Source: Diphasiastrum complanatum
Lineage: Eukaryota > Streptophyta > Lycopodiopsida > Lycopodiales > Lycopodiaceae
Assembly: GCA_029204225.1 (NCBI GenBank)
Contig: CM055098.1
Coordinates: forward strand, 46,684,799-46,748,798
DNA length: 64,000 nt
Reading direction: 5' to 3'
Within the stretch, counting starts at the first letter, position 1; every line of letters starts with the position of its first letter. Both the position numbers and the translations under genes were made by a program. Below the pieces are notes generated by a model that ran no database searches, was not told the origin of the DNA, and worked only from the letters and a program-made list of their open reading frames with translations. Below are positions 24,850-33,985 of this stretch, piece after piece.

Positions 24850-26960
24850 ATGGCACTAGAAGCATCGATAGAGAGCAAGATGATTGATCGACTAGAGGCT
24901 GACAATTACAGCTCATGGAGCTGGAAGATGAAGATCTTGCTGAAAGACAAGGGCCTCTGGAACGTTGTATCAGGTGAGGAGACTCATGAGCTGGATCAAG
25001 AGGGCCGGGTGAAGAATGCACAGTAGGCCAAATTGACCATTGCGAAAGGGTCAAAAGCACGCATGATGTTGTGTCTGAGCTTAAGTGAGACCGCGATCTC
25101 ATTAGTGAGAGATCAGGAGACAACAAAGGGGGTATGGGATGCGCTTCTTGGTAGCTTTCAAGCTAAAGGTTTCTCAAGCATTCTGATGTTGCAGAGGCAG
25201 CTGACGAACACCAAGATGAGTGAGGGTGATTTAATGAGAGACCATGTGGAGAAGATTAAGGACATTAGAAGACAGCTAATCGCGGCCAGTGCGGTGGTTG
25301 ACAAGCAACAGCTTATATACAATCTGATCACGAGTCTCCCATCCAGCTATGATTCGCTGGTCATGATGCTCGATGGGTTTGAGGATAAACTGGACATGGA
25401 GTTTATCACTCGGAGGCTCATTCAGGAAGAGAGTAGGCGGAAGGTTAATCCAACACAAGATGAAATGGCACTCTTGAGTGGCTTCAAGAAGATGGGGATC
25501 GAGAACCAAAGACCCAGTACAGAAGGAGGGCAATCGAGTCAGCAAGAGAAGGACTTCAAGAAGAAAGGATAGTTAGGGAAGTCTGACAAGAAGTGTTACT
25601 ACTGTGATCAGCCAAGGCACTTCGCTCGTGAATGCAACAAAAAGAAAGCTGACATGCAGAGGAGGAGTCCAGATCAAGCCAACTTAGCTGATGAAGTGAA
25701 GGAGACCACATATGCATTTGCTATGATGGCTAAGGAGAGTTGGAGCTCCTTGGAACTATCTGACACCCAGTCATATGGCGTATTGTTTGATTGTAATGAG
25801 ATCATCGACGTAAAGTTGAAAGCCAAGAGACAGATTGTTGACGCGGACCCGTACTGTTATTTTGATTCTGCAGCTACGTCCCATATGAAAAATAATCGTG
25901 ATGCCTTCATCACTATCAGATGCTCAGCAGTAAGGAGATCATGACGGGGGATAAAGGCGTGATTGATGTGATAGGAAGAGGCTCCGTTCGCATATGGTTT
26001 GGGCTGAGGGGGTTCGATTACGATGTCAAGGAGGGGATTGACAAATGTGATGTGTGTATTTCTGGGAAGTAGCATAGGGAACGCTTTCCAGAGATACACC
26101 CAATAAGATCCACTAAAGTGCTTGAACTAATCCACGCGGACATCTATGGACCAATGGAGGTGCCACCTATTAGAGGATCTAGGTATTTCAATACATACAC
26201 AGACAACTACACGAGCAGGACTTGGATTTTGACGTTGAAGCAAAAATCTCAGGTGCTTGAAAGTTTCAAGGCATTCAAGAGCATAACTGAGAGCTAAACC
26301 AATAAGAAGTTCAAGAAGCTCAGAAGTGACAATGGGGGAGAATTCAAGAACAAAGAATTCGATGAATTCTATCTGAAGAATGGTATCTTGAGAGAATTTA
26401 CTGTCCCATACACTCCTGAATAGAATGGTTTGGCGGAAAGAAAAAACAGAATGCTGATGAAAATGACTCGTTCTATGTTGTAGGAGAATGATCTACCTAA
26501 GTATTTATGGGCAGAGGCTATTGCAAATGCATGTCCCATAATCAGCAGATCTCCAATGAAGGTCTTGGCAGGAAAAACTCCTCACGAGATGTGGTACGGA
26601 CATAAGCCAAGAGTAGATCACTTCAAGGTGTTTGGCTGCACTGCATACATACATATTCCCAAAGAAAGGCAAATGAAACTTGATCCCAAATCTAACAAAT
26701 GCCTATTTGTAGGATATCTGGAAGGAACTAAAGAATATAAGCTTTTTGATCATGTTACAAAAAAGTTCATCAATGCAAGGGATGTCGTGTTTGATGAAGA
26801 TCCCATAGTGATGCTAAAGCCCAGCTCTAATTCTGGTTCAGATCATGGACTCAAGGGGGGCGTGGTGTTTCCTACAGAGGTCATTAGCATTTCGAGCTCC
26901 AATATATCCCAAGACAACATATCTTTGGAGGATCATGCCCATGATGAGAGCATTTTTTGA
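24850..26960 (+). pseudogene. Copia gag, protease and integrase (broken)
   Basis: Gag starts MALEASIESKMIDRLEADNY, with a TAG at 25024, and continues to 25572 (LITSLPSSYDSLVMML). After another stop the CCHC knuckle CYYCDQPRHFAREC is intact (25590-25632). The protease site reads YFDSAATSHM, with the usual Gly replaced by Ala (25858-25888). A deletion then removes most of protease and GAG-pre. Integrase runs from about 26030 (CDVCISGK) through LIHADIYGP, LRSDNGGEFK and YTPE-stop-NGLAERKNRM to LWAEAIANA, then the C-terminal GKTPHEMWYGHKP region, ending at 26960. At least five stops are present. Confidence 0.85.
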
Positions 26961-27560
26961 GAATCAGATTCGTGTATTACAATTTGGATTTTGCAGTCGC
27001 AAAGATTTCACGAAGGAACCACGATCCTCTGTTCCGATTCGGATGGAGTTCATATGCGATCACTGGACACTGCCAGCTGAATCACTCCTACAATCCTCCA
27101 GAGTGTAGTCAGGCTCTGTTGATCTTCGTTTATAAAATTAATGCAGCATTCAACATAGTTTCAACCAAGGTGCGGAATTAAAATGAACAAGAAAACTCAG
27201 ACACATGATTAACAGCAGAAGCATTTGCATTCGAGATCAGACACAACAAGAGAAATTATCTATATTGATCTTCCTCTACTTTCTTCAAGCATTGCATGCA
27301 AATCCACACAATGCGTCGGCGTGGGAGAAAGACGGTTCTCTCACGAGTAATCGTCTCGCTTTACTAGCGGACAATTAGATTTCTATGGATCCTGATCATA
27401 GAGCTCGCCTTGCATGCAGACGGACTTGTTGCCTGTATTTCATCTTGATTTCTTCCTAGCATCAGACTACTTCCTTACATTGTATGTACAACTAATCAGG
27501 GAATCACAAGAGTGGCAGATTAGCCACGACCTAAAATGTATCTGCTGTCATCATATCATC
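26961..27560. other. Unassigned part of the insert inside the copia element
   Basis: Lies between the integrase end and the inverted fragment. No convincing frame. It may hold the LTR or leader of the inserted minus-strand element, but I cannot define ends. Confidence 0.35.
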
Positions 27561-27717
27561 AGATCAGATATCTGTACTTCTAGGTACTTTCATGATCTTG
27601 CTGGTACTCTTTGGAGCGTGCAAACAGGAGAAGGTTTTGTTTCCATCGTTGGTTTCGTTTTGGTCGTTTGTCTTCTCTCGTACTAGACCACAAAAGATTC
27701 TCATTTGTGAATATTTC

Positions 27718-27830
27718 GTGTTTGCGAACCGTTCGTCTTTGTCTAGCTTGACTTTCGTGTTCGCGAACCGTTCATCTTCGTCTGCTTTGAATTTCGTGTT
27801 CACAAAATTTTTCGTGTTTCGTGTCTCCAG
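27718..27830. repeat. Short tandem repeat with TTCGCGAA-type cores
   Basis: About 2.5 units of a ~42-45 bp motif (ttcgtgtt-y-gcgaaccgttc...). On the minus strand it encodes a repeated K-x-D-x-DERFANTK. Function unknown. Confidence 0.6.
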
Positions 27831-27846
27831 ATCTTTGAGTTCGCGA

Positions 27847-27915
27847 ATGTCTTTGTTGGGCTGAGGGCTAACAGCTAGCAAGGCTTTATAATTAAAAATG
27901 TTTTGTTTCTTCAGG
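27847..27915. repeat. Direct repeat 1 flanking the nested fragment
   Basis: ggctgaggGCTaacagctagcaag-type sequence ending attaaaaatgttttgtttcttc, matching 29489-29555 with a few substitutions. On the minus strand both encode KKQN-x-x-NYKALLA-x-SPQP. Confidence 0.75.
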
Positions 27916-29555
27916 ATCATTGCAAAAGTCAGTGAAGCGATTCAAGATGTATTCGCCACCTCGATCTGTTCTGATCTGCTTCACTTAGTTAGCTGCCTAC
28001 GAATCTTGCTGCCCAATTCACATATTCTATGAATTTATCAAGTGCTTCAGATTTATTCTGAATGAAATACACTCTGACAAATTTTCTATAATCATCAATG
28101 AAGGTTGTGTAATGCTTTGAACCTCTTACTGAGATCATGTTGAGTGGTCCGCAGATGTCAGAGTGCACTAGCTCCAGAATCTTTGTGGTTCTATAGGAGT
28201 CTTTGATGAATGGTGTGCATGATATCTTGCCCTTCAAACATGCATCACAGGTGGTCGAACTGGTTGCATTCGAGATGACGGACCCCTATTATCACTCCAT
28301 GATGGCTTGCCTGGTAAAGTGCCATTGAGTTCATGTGGTAGAGTCTTCTGTGCCACATAGTGTCTGACGAGTCATCATGAGTCTGATGCTCCTGATCTGC
28401 AGGTAGGCGTACCTTCAGATGATATAGGTTCCCTTTACTTTTGCCTTGAGCGATGAGAGTACTGGTACTGGCATCAATCATGTTGCATGCTTCGTCAGAA
28501 AATGTCACATGCATCCCTGCATCTGCTATTCTTGCTACAGAGAGCAAGTCTTGCTGCAGAGTAGGCACGAACAGAATGTCTTTGAGTCGTCTGTCTCTGC
28601 CATTGGTGTTGAGCCATAGTGAACCAATACCATTCACTTGATTTCTAGATCCATTTCCAAGAACTATGAATCTTGAGGGATCTGCACTTCTGAAATCAGA
28701 CATGATTCGTCTTGATGTCACGAAGTGTGAGGTGCTCATGAATCTAGGATCATCTCATGTGTGTCAGATGTTGATGTTTCGCATACGTCTTCATAGATAT
28801 AGGCGGTCGAACAATTTTTGTTCGTTCTTTCTTCGCCCATTTGCAAGCTCTTGGGCTCCTCGACATAGCATGAACTATTGTTGTTCTCCTGTCTATTACG
28901 TGTTGACTTGTTTCTCGAGTTCTGGCAGCAATGCACGGCTGCGTGACCCTTCTTGTGGCAATGGATACACTCAATCTTGGGATTGAGCCAATAGGTATCT
29001 ACTGTATGCCCATTTCTTCTGCATCTCACACAAGTCTTCTTGTCTGCACCTTGTTGTTTTGACCTCCCTTTGGTCTTCCAGTTGCCTTTGCTTGTTTGCT
29101 CTGCTTGCTGGTCACGATCTTGCGTCTGATTGGACTCCCTCTTAGGCTTAAATTGCTTCTTTGATTGTTCTTTGTTGCCGTAGAGGGCTTGGTCAGAACC
29201 ATCTTTGTGATCAAGATGTTCTCTGGCCTCGACTTAATCTCGAATTTTGACAATCGTCTTTTTGAGGTTCATGGCGGGATCTTTCGTGAGCAGAGTTCTT
29301 GTCGTCTGGAATGATCTGGGCAAGGCTCTCAATAGGTATGTGAGCTACTTCTCAGCTGACACAGCATTCTCTGCTCCAGAATTATGTAGTGATAGAAACA
29401 GATCATTCATCTTTCTTACAAAAGAAGTAAAATCTTTTCCATCCCACTGCAAATTCGTCAGCTGATCTTCCAGCATCATGACGAATGTCTTCGTCGGGCT
29501 GAGGGCTGAAAGCTAGCAAGGCTTTGTAATTAGAAACGTTTTGTTTCTTCGGCAT
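27916..29555 (-). pseudogene. Inverted copia fragment (gag to integrase) nested in the copia element
   Basis: In minus-strand order: gag piece with LQWDGKDFTSFVRKMNDLF (about 29465-29390); CCHC knuckle CIHCHKKGHAAVHC (about 28965); protease to GAG-pre (28245-28739: FIVLGNGSRNQVNGIGSLWL, LSVARIADAGMHV, MWHRRLYHMN); and integrase start (27989-28237: LVHSDICGPLNM) continuing to RTDRGGEYILNRFTDFC near 27925, where it is cut. RT and RNase H are absent. Same family as the gag remnant at 9003-9914. It lies between a pair of ~68-bp direct repeats. Confidence 0.8.
29489..29555. repeat. Direct repeat 2 flanking the nested fragment
   Basis: Partner of 27847-27915, at the upstream (minus-strand 5') end of the nested gag. 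The duplicated piece spans the gag 5' region, which points to recombination or a template switch rather than a target duplication. Confidence 0.75.
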
Positions 29556-29565
29556 TGATGGTCAG

Positions 29566-31313
29566 ATGTCCACGGGGAAAGAATTTTTTGATTCAGAAGA
29601 GAATGAAGAACTTGATACGATGAGGCAACCAAGGCTCAAGATCAGGTTCAATCGGGAGAGACCAGAGACAATTGCTGAGGCAAGGCCAAACAGGACAAAG
29701 AGAGCTCTACAAAGATTTGATGAGATGATGTTCATGAGTCAAGAACCGGATGAAGAGCCAAGATCTTATCGGGAAGCTCAAGAGAGGGGAGACTGGAATG
29801 AGTGGCTCCATGCAATGACAGAAGAAATGCAGTCGATTAAGAAGAACGATGCGTGGAATTTGGTACACCTACCAAAAGGGAGGAGAGCCATTGGCTGCAG
29901 GTGGATTTATAAACTAAAATATGATGCGGAGGGCAATGTGGATAGATATAAGGCACGAATAGTAGCCAAAGGATGCTCACAAACAGAAGGCGTGGACTTT
30001 GACGAAACATTTGCCCTAATCGCTAGAATCGGATCGATTAGGATAATCCTTGCATGGGTGGCTGCCATTGACATAGAGATTCATCAACTTGATGTCAAAA
30101 CTGCTTTCCTGAATGGGACACTAAGTGAGGACGTGTACATGAAACAACCAGATGGATTTGAAGAAGGGTCGGGCATGGTCTGCAAGCTCAACAAAGCCCT
30201 ATATGGATTAAAGCAATCATCCAGAGTCTGGTATGAACGAATTGAAATATACCTTCGTGAGCGAAATTTCAAGAAATGCAACTCAGATTAGAGCATATTC
30301 GTCAGGAGATCTCATTTGGAAATCACTGTCATAGCACTTTATGTGGATGATATAATTCTGATTGGCGACAACATTTCAAGGCTGGAGTCCTGTAAGGCAG
30401 GATTGAAGACTGAGTTTGAAATCAAGGATATGGGGCAGCTGCATTATTGCCTAGGAATTCAAGTTGAAAGAGACAGAATCAGAAAATCTATCCACCCAAG
30501 ACACGAAAGGTACATCATTAATATGCTCAAGAAATTTGGGATGGAAATTGCAATCCCATTGGAACTCCACAAGAACAGGGAATAAGATTGAGCAAAGAGA
30601 GGTCACCACAAACTGAGTCTGACAAAGCAGAAATGAACTGATATCCATATAGAAGCCTAGCGGGATCATTGATGTACGCTATGGTATGCACTAGGCCATA
30701 TATAGCCACGACAATTGGATCACTCAGCAGGTATCTGGAAGACAGGCATCGATCATTGGCAAGCAAAAGGGTTCTGAGATACTTAGAGGGAACCATTGGA
30801 CTTGGCTTGGAATACAAGTTTCCTTTTGAAAACATTGAGGGGTTTGTCGACTCTGACTGGGCAGGTGAGACAGATGACAGGAAATCCACCTGTGGGCTCA
30901 TCTTCATGATGGGCGGAGGAGCTGTAAGCTGGGCAAGCAGTAAGCAAAAATTTGTGGCTCTCTCCTCAACTGAAGCGGAACTAGTGGGGATATGTCATAG
31001 TGCTAGGGAGTATGTTTGGATCAAGAGTCTATGTCACGAGATAGGCACCTCAACAAAAGGAATGAAGATCTTCAACGACAACCAGGGCAGCATCTTCATA
31101 TGCAGGAATGGAGGTTTGCACAAACAAAGCAAACACATTGACATCCAGCACCACTTTGTCAAAGATTTGGTACAATGTCAGAAGATGGTGCTGGAGTTCT
31201 GTCCCACCAAAGTGATGACTGCAGACATAATGACCAAACCTCTATCAAAGGATAGATTTGTATGCTTAAGGAATGCCATGGGAATGAAGAGCATCATTAG
31301 AGAAGACGGATAG
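29566..31313 (+). pseudogene. Copia RT and RNase H
   Basis: RT in frame 29566-30291 (WLHAMTEEMQSI, GCRWIYKLKY, YKARIVAKGCSQTEGVDF, LDVKTAFLNG, ALYGLKQSSRVWYERI). A stop follows, then YVDDIILIGDN (30342-30374) to 30585, where the frame is lost. RNase H at 30669-31313 has FVDSDWAGETDDRKSTCG, ALSSTEAELVG, FNDNQGSI, HIDIQHHFVKDL and DIMTKPL. Catalytic Asp/Glu positions look intact, so decay is confined to a few stops and shifts. Confidence 0.88.
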
Positions 31314-31328
31314 CATTGAGATGGGGAT

Positions 31329-31470
31329 TGTTGGTGTCCATGTCACATGACACCAACGGTCACTGCTAACCGTCTTCAGTCACATGGTTCATCACGAATG
31401 TATCTCTCATGAGTGTTCCTAGATTCTGCCTTTTATGTTGTCATCTTCCTCGCTGTGATTCATTCTAACA
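31329..31470 (+). repeat. 3' LTR, internally deleted (142 bp)
   Basis: Preceded by the purine tract GAGATGGGGAT. Its junction CATG|AGTGTT, compared with the longer LTR, suggests a deletion between short similarities. Unit C's LTR has the long form, so the short form is probably derived. Confidence 0.85.
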
Positions 31471-31564
31471 ACTTTGAACTCTGAAGTTATATAGGTGAAT
31501 TGGGTCTGAAAAGCCCAGCATAACCCCGCATTTCAGACGACACATAAGGCGTACGCTTTACATC

Positions 31565-31898
31565 ATGACAACCCTTGTGGCTACAACAATTGTATTCGCA
31601 TGCATACTACTTTCCCACTATAGTTGTGCCGCCCGCAGTTTTGAATCAGGTATCAAGCAATGCTCAGTTTGGACCGACGAAATTTTCACTTTAGTTTTCA
31701 TTGTTCTTTCTAATGAGCTTCCTGAACGTCATTCAGATCTATTGATGTATTGTCTTACTGCTGCTTGTAGCAGAAACCAGTCAAAAGGAAGACATCATTC
31801 ACATAGATTATGCAGTCCCTCATCATGCACCACCAGTTCACCATGACCATGGTTGTATCATTGTAATATCGTTTTTGTTCTTCATATTGATGCGTTGA
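31565..31898 (+). CDS. Small secreted peptide precursor, DY-peptide (RGF/PSY-like) candidate, unit A
   Basis: Two-exon model. Exon 1 (31565-31649) encodes MTTLVATTIVFACILLSHYS then CAARSFES, a textbook signal peptide, and ends in phase 1 at G|GTATCA. The intron is 121 bp (31650-31770) with a T-rich 3' half and ends TTGTAG. Exon 2 (31771-31898) joins in phase and reads ETSQKEDIIHIDYAVPHHAP then PVHHDHG before a short hydrophobic tail and stop; total 70 residues. DYAVPHHAPPVHH matches the RGF/GOLVEN pattern DY-x-x-P-x-x-x-PP-x-H at seven of 13 positions by eye. Asp-Tyr is the tyrosine-sulfation context used by TPST. The phase match and unit B's near-identical copy support coding. The hydrophobic tail is atypical of a peptide-hormone C-terminus, so exon 2 may instead splice onward at CATG|GTTGTA. 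Confidence 0.5.
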
Positions 31899-32052
31899 CG
31901 ATGTCGAACATACACTATGGTCTCGTATTTGTAACATACATATCAACTATGCCTTCAATTTTGCTAATTATACATATACATATTTCAATTTTCGGTGAGC
32001 CTTATCTTCGTGAACTATATTGAGGATCTATTTTTTCACTGTTTCGACGCAG

Positions 32053-32292
32053 GCACCGATGGTTATGAATCAGCACACCACAAAAATTGCGGGCGCGTTA
32101 TGGTGTGCACTTCTCTTGCTCCCTTTTTTATCCAAATCTCTAGGCTCAATGAATGAGTTTTAGTAATTACGACTGGCTGTTTCGCAGAAATCAACAAGTA
32201 AGGTGCCCATGATATGGCCTTGTTTGCGCGTAGCAGACGAAAGTCAAAGGGAAAACATAATTCACCCAGATTATGCAGGTCCGAATGATTGA
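32053..32292 (+). pseudogene. Alternative or downstream peptide exons, unit A
   Basis: Two further acceptor-preceded phase-1 segments follow exon 2. E3 (32053-32156, after cgacgcag) reads TDGYESAHHKNCGRVMVC and on to a stop. E4 (32234-32292, after gcgcgtag) reads DESQRENIIHPDYAGPND, then TGA. E4 is a clear duplicate of exon 2 (SQ-K/R-E-D/N-I-IH-x-DYA-x-P). Unit B has TCA instead of this TGA and reads on through PPV, so in unit A the exon is truncated inside the peptide. Confidence 0.45.
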
Positions 32293-32663
32293 CCACCCGT
32301 TAGCGGCAATGCTGAGGGTTAGTATGGTTGTATTACCAATTTGCTTTCTCTTTTACATGCACAAATATTTAGCATGAGCTAAGTGCTTCTTTTCAGTTTT
32401 TAATTTAAAAAACGTCGATCTGATGACGTTGAACGTAAATGACAACCCGACGATATATATATTTTAAATTATGAGCGCATCAAGTTATGTATTTTAATAT
32501 CATTAAAACTTCAATACAAATTATGGATATCATACCGGCTGGTTCACATGTTTGTGGTTCGAAACTCTAGTTAGGCGCAAACGCTCATTTAGTTAGTTTA
32601 CATAGAGGGCAAAACCCTTCTCGATTTTTTTTCAGGAATGGCTTTTTAACATAGACTAATGTT

Positions 32664-32867
32664 TTGCTAGTCCAGGTTTACGGTGAGGATTCTCCATCGA
32701 TTGAAAGGACGACGCCATCTTTTATTTATCATAATCTTCTCAGGTGGGGAGTGCAGTCGAGTCTTCATCTTTCTAGTGCTTATATGTTGTTGAGGCCGCA
32801 GATCGATGAACATTTTCTGGTAGTTAGGTTGGTTGCTGGATCAGATGACATGGTAAACGGTTGGTAG
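32664..32867 (+). CDS. Conserved 67-residue reading frame, unit A
   Basis: MLVQVYGEDSPSIERTTPSF...LLRWGVQSSLHLSSAYMLLR...GSDDMVNGW. Unit B (61457-61663) has the same frame with mostly conservative changes and one in-frame 3-nt indel (WG-VQS against WGSVQS), which suggests coding selection. It may be a 3' exon of the peptide gene (an AG, tccag, lies just before GTTTACGG) or a separate gene. No known domain recognised. Confidence 0.4.
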   Translation: MLVQVYGEDSPSIERTTPSFIYHNLLRWGVQSSLHLSSAYMLLRPQIDEHFLVVRLVAGSDDMVNGW

Positions 32868-33564
32868 TTAGGTAGGTAATATGATGATGTTTAGGCTGAG
32901 ATAATGCGAGTAATAGGTGGTAGGAACATGATATCTAGAGGATAAATGAGTGATGTTTTGGCAGTTTGTGTAGCGAGATTGCATGTACTGGTGATCTTCA
33001 GAATGACAATCATGTACTGGTTTTTATTAAGTAATGTAGAAAGTTTTTAGTAGTATTCTGCTGTACGTACTGATGAATGATTATCGTTGATGAGTAGATC
33101 TTTTGGTTGCATCAATAGCTTAATCATTGCATGCTTTAGCACTTAACAATATGTAGATGAAAATGGAATTACTAACTAAGAGAAAAACAAACTCGTTACT
33201 GCATTGAGTTTTTTAAGTGCTAGTTGTTTTCGTTTTCGTTTTTAGAAAAGGTTTTGAAATTCATTATACATGAAGGTTTGCTAGAACAAGGACCATAATG
33301 TTTCAACCCCAGGACATACATTGAACTCACGGGCTTATATGCTCACATTTGGAATGGTTGTTCAAAACATGGCGCCTTTAATTTTCTCTCCAAGGTGAAT
33401 AAGGAGTAATCTGTTTCCTTTTTTTTTAAGTATACTTTCACATTCGCTCATCACATTGTGTCATCATGAATGTATCTTTCTTTTGCCTGGTTCATAATTC
33501 ACAAACTGTGCAGTAATTTTCTAATATGAGACAAGGTTTGTAGTTTTCAATTTTGAATGATTAG

Positions 33565-33985
33565 GTAGAAGATCTATGTTTATAGAGACAAAAATTCATT
33601 TGGAGACCCGACGTGTGCCCTTTAACTAGTTATTATTTTGAATGTGTAAATGCATAAATGATTATTCCTAATGCTACCACTTAATGGGAGATTTACCCAT
33701 TAATTTATAGCACTGATGATGGTGTTTCAGATCTTATTGCAATGAACATTATTGTTGATTTATTATTTCTGTTCGCATTTCATGTGACAACGAAGAAACT
33801 GAGTTTGGTCATGGGTGTCTATGGTCTATGCCTTTCGGGTGCATCTTCATGCGGATCGTACTAGGAAAAGAAAATGTCGTCCTCTACATTTTTCAATCTT
33901 TCTAGCACTTTCAAAGAGCTCATTGATTTTTAGATGTATGTACATTAGTTGCTTGCTTCAGTAGCTTGGATTTCATTCCTCAAAG
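33565..33985 (-). repeat. Dispersed repeat, inverted copy of 10121-10530
   Basis: Starts where homology of unit A to unit B ends (about 33545) and runs into copia RT sequence at 33985. It probably inserted into, or recombined with, the copia element that follows. No LTR-like ends seen. Confidence 0.75.

Larger units (their letters stand above)
24277..31470 (+). mobile_element. Ty1/copia element inserted in unit A, with target duplications
   Basis: 7194 bp from TGTTGGTGTCC to CATTCTAACA, flanked by the 5-bp duplication ACTTT (24272-24276 and 31471-31475). Unit B has the uninterrupted site gcgACTTTgaac at 60228-60239, which shows the boundaries directly. Contents: 5' LTR, gag, protease, integrase, a ~2.6 kb inverted copia insert, RT-RNase H, 3' LTR. 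Stops in gag and integrase and the insert make it non-autonomous. Unit C has the same insertion at the same site (63806 onward). Confidence 0.92.
22100..33545 (+). repeat. Duplicated unit A (F-box / secreted peptide), with inserted copia
   Basis: Without the insertion at 24277-31470, this unit matches unit B (57930-62395) over most of its length: the orphan exon (22147), the segment around 22320-22620 (like 58670-58900), the F-box frame, the GC hairpin, the CT tract, the peptide exons and the 67-codon frame. Positions 23018-24276 also match unit C (62579-63805). Divergence is modest, with small indels. Confidence 0.85.

Noticed and set aside
32063-32296. Minus-strand 77-codon frame (and 60848-61045)
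   Set aside because: Overlaps the E3/E4 exon region antisense. No start context or domain, and less consistent with splice signals than the plus strand.
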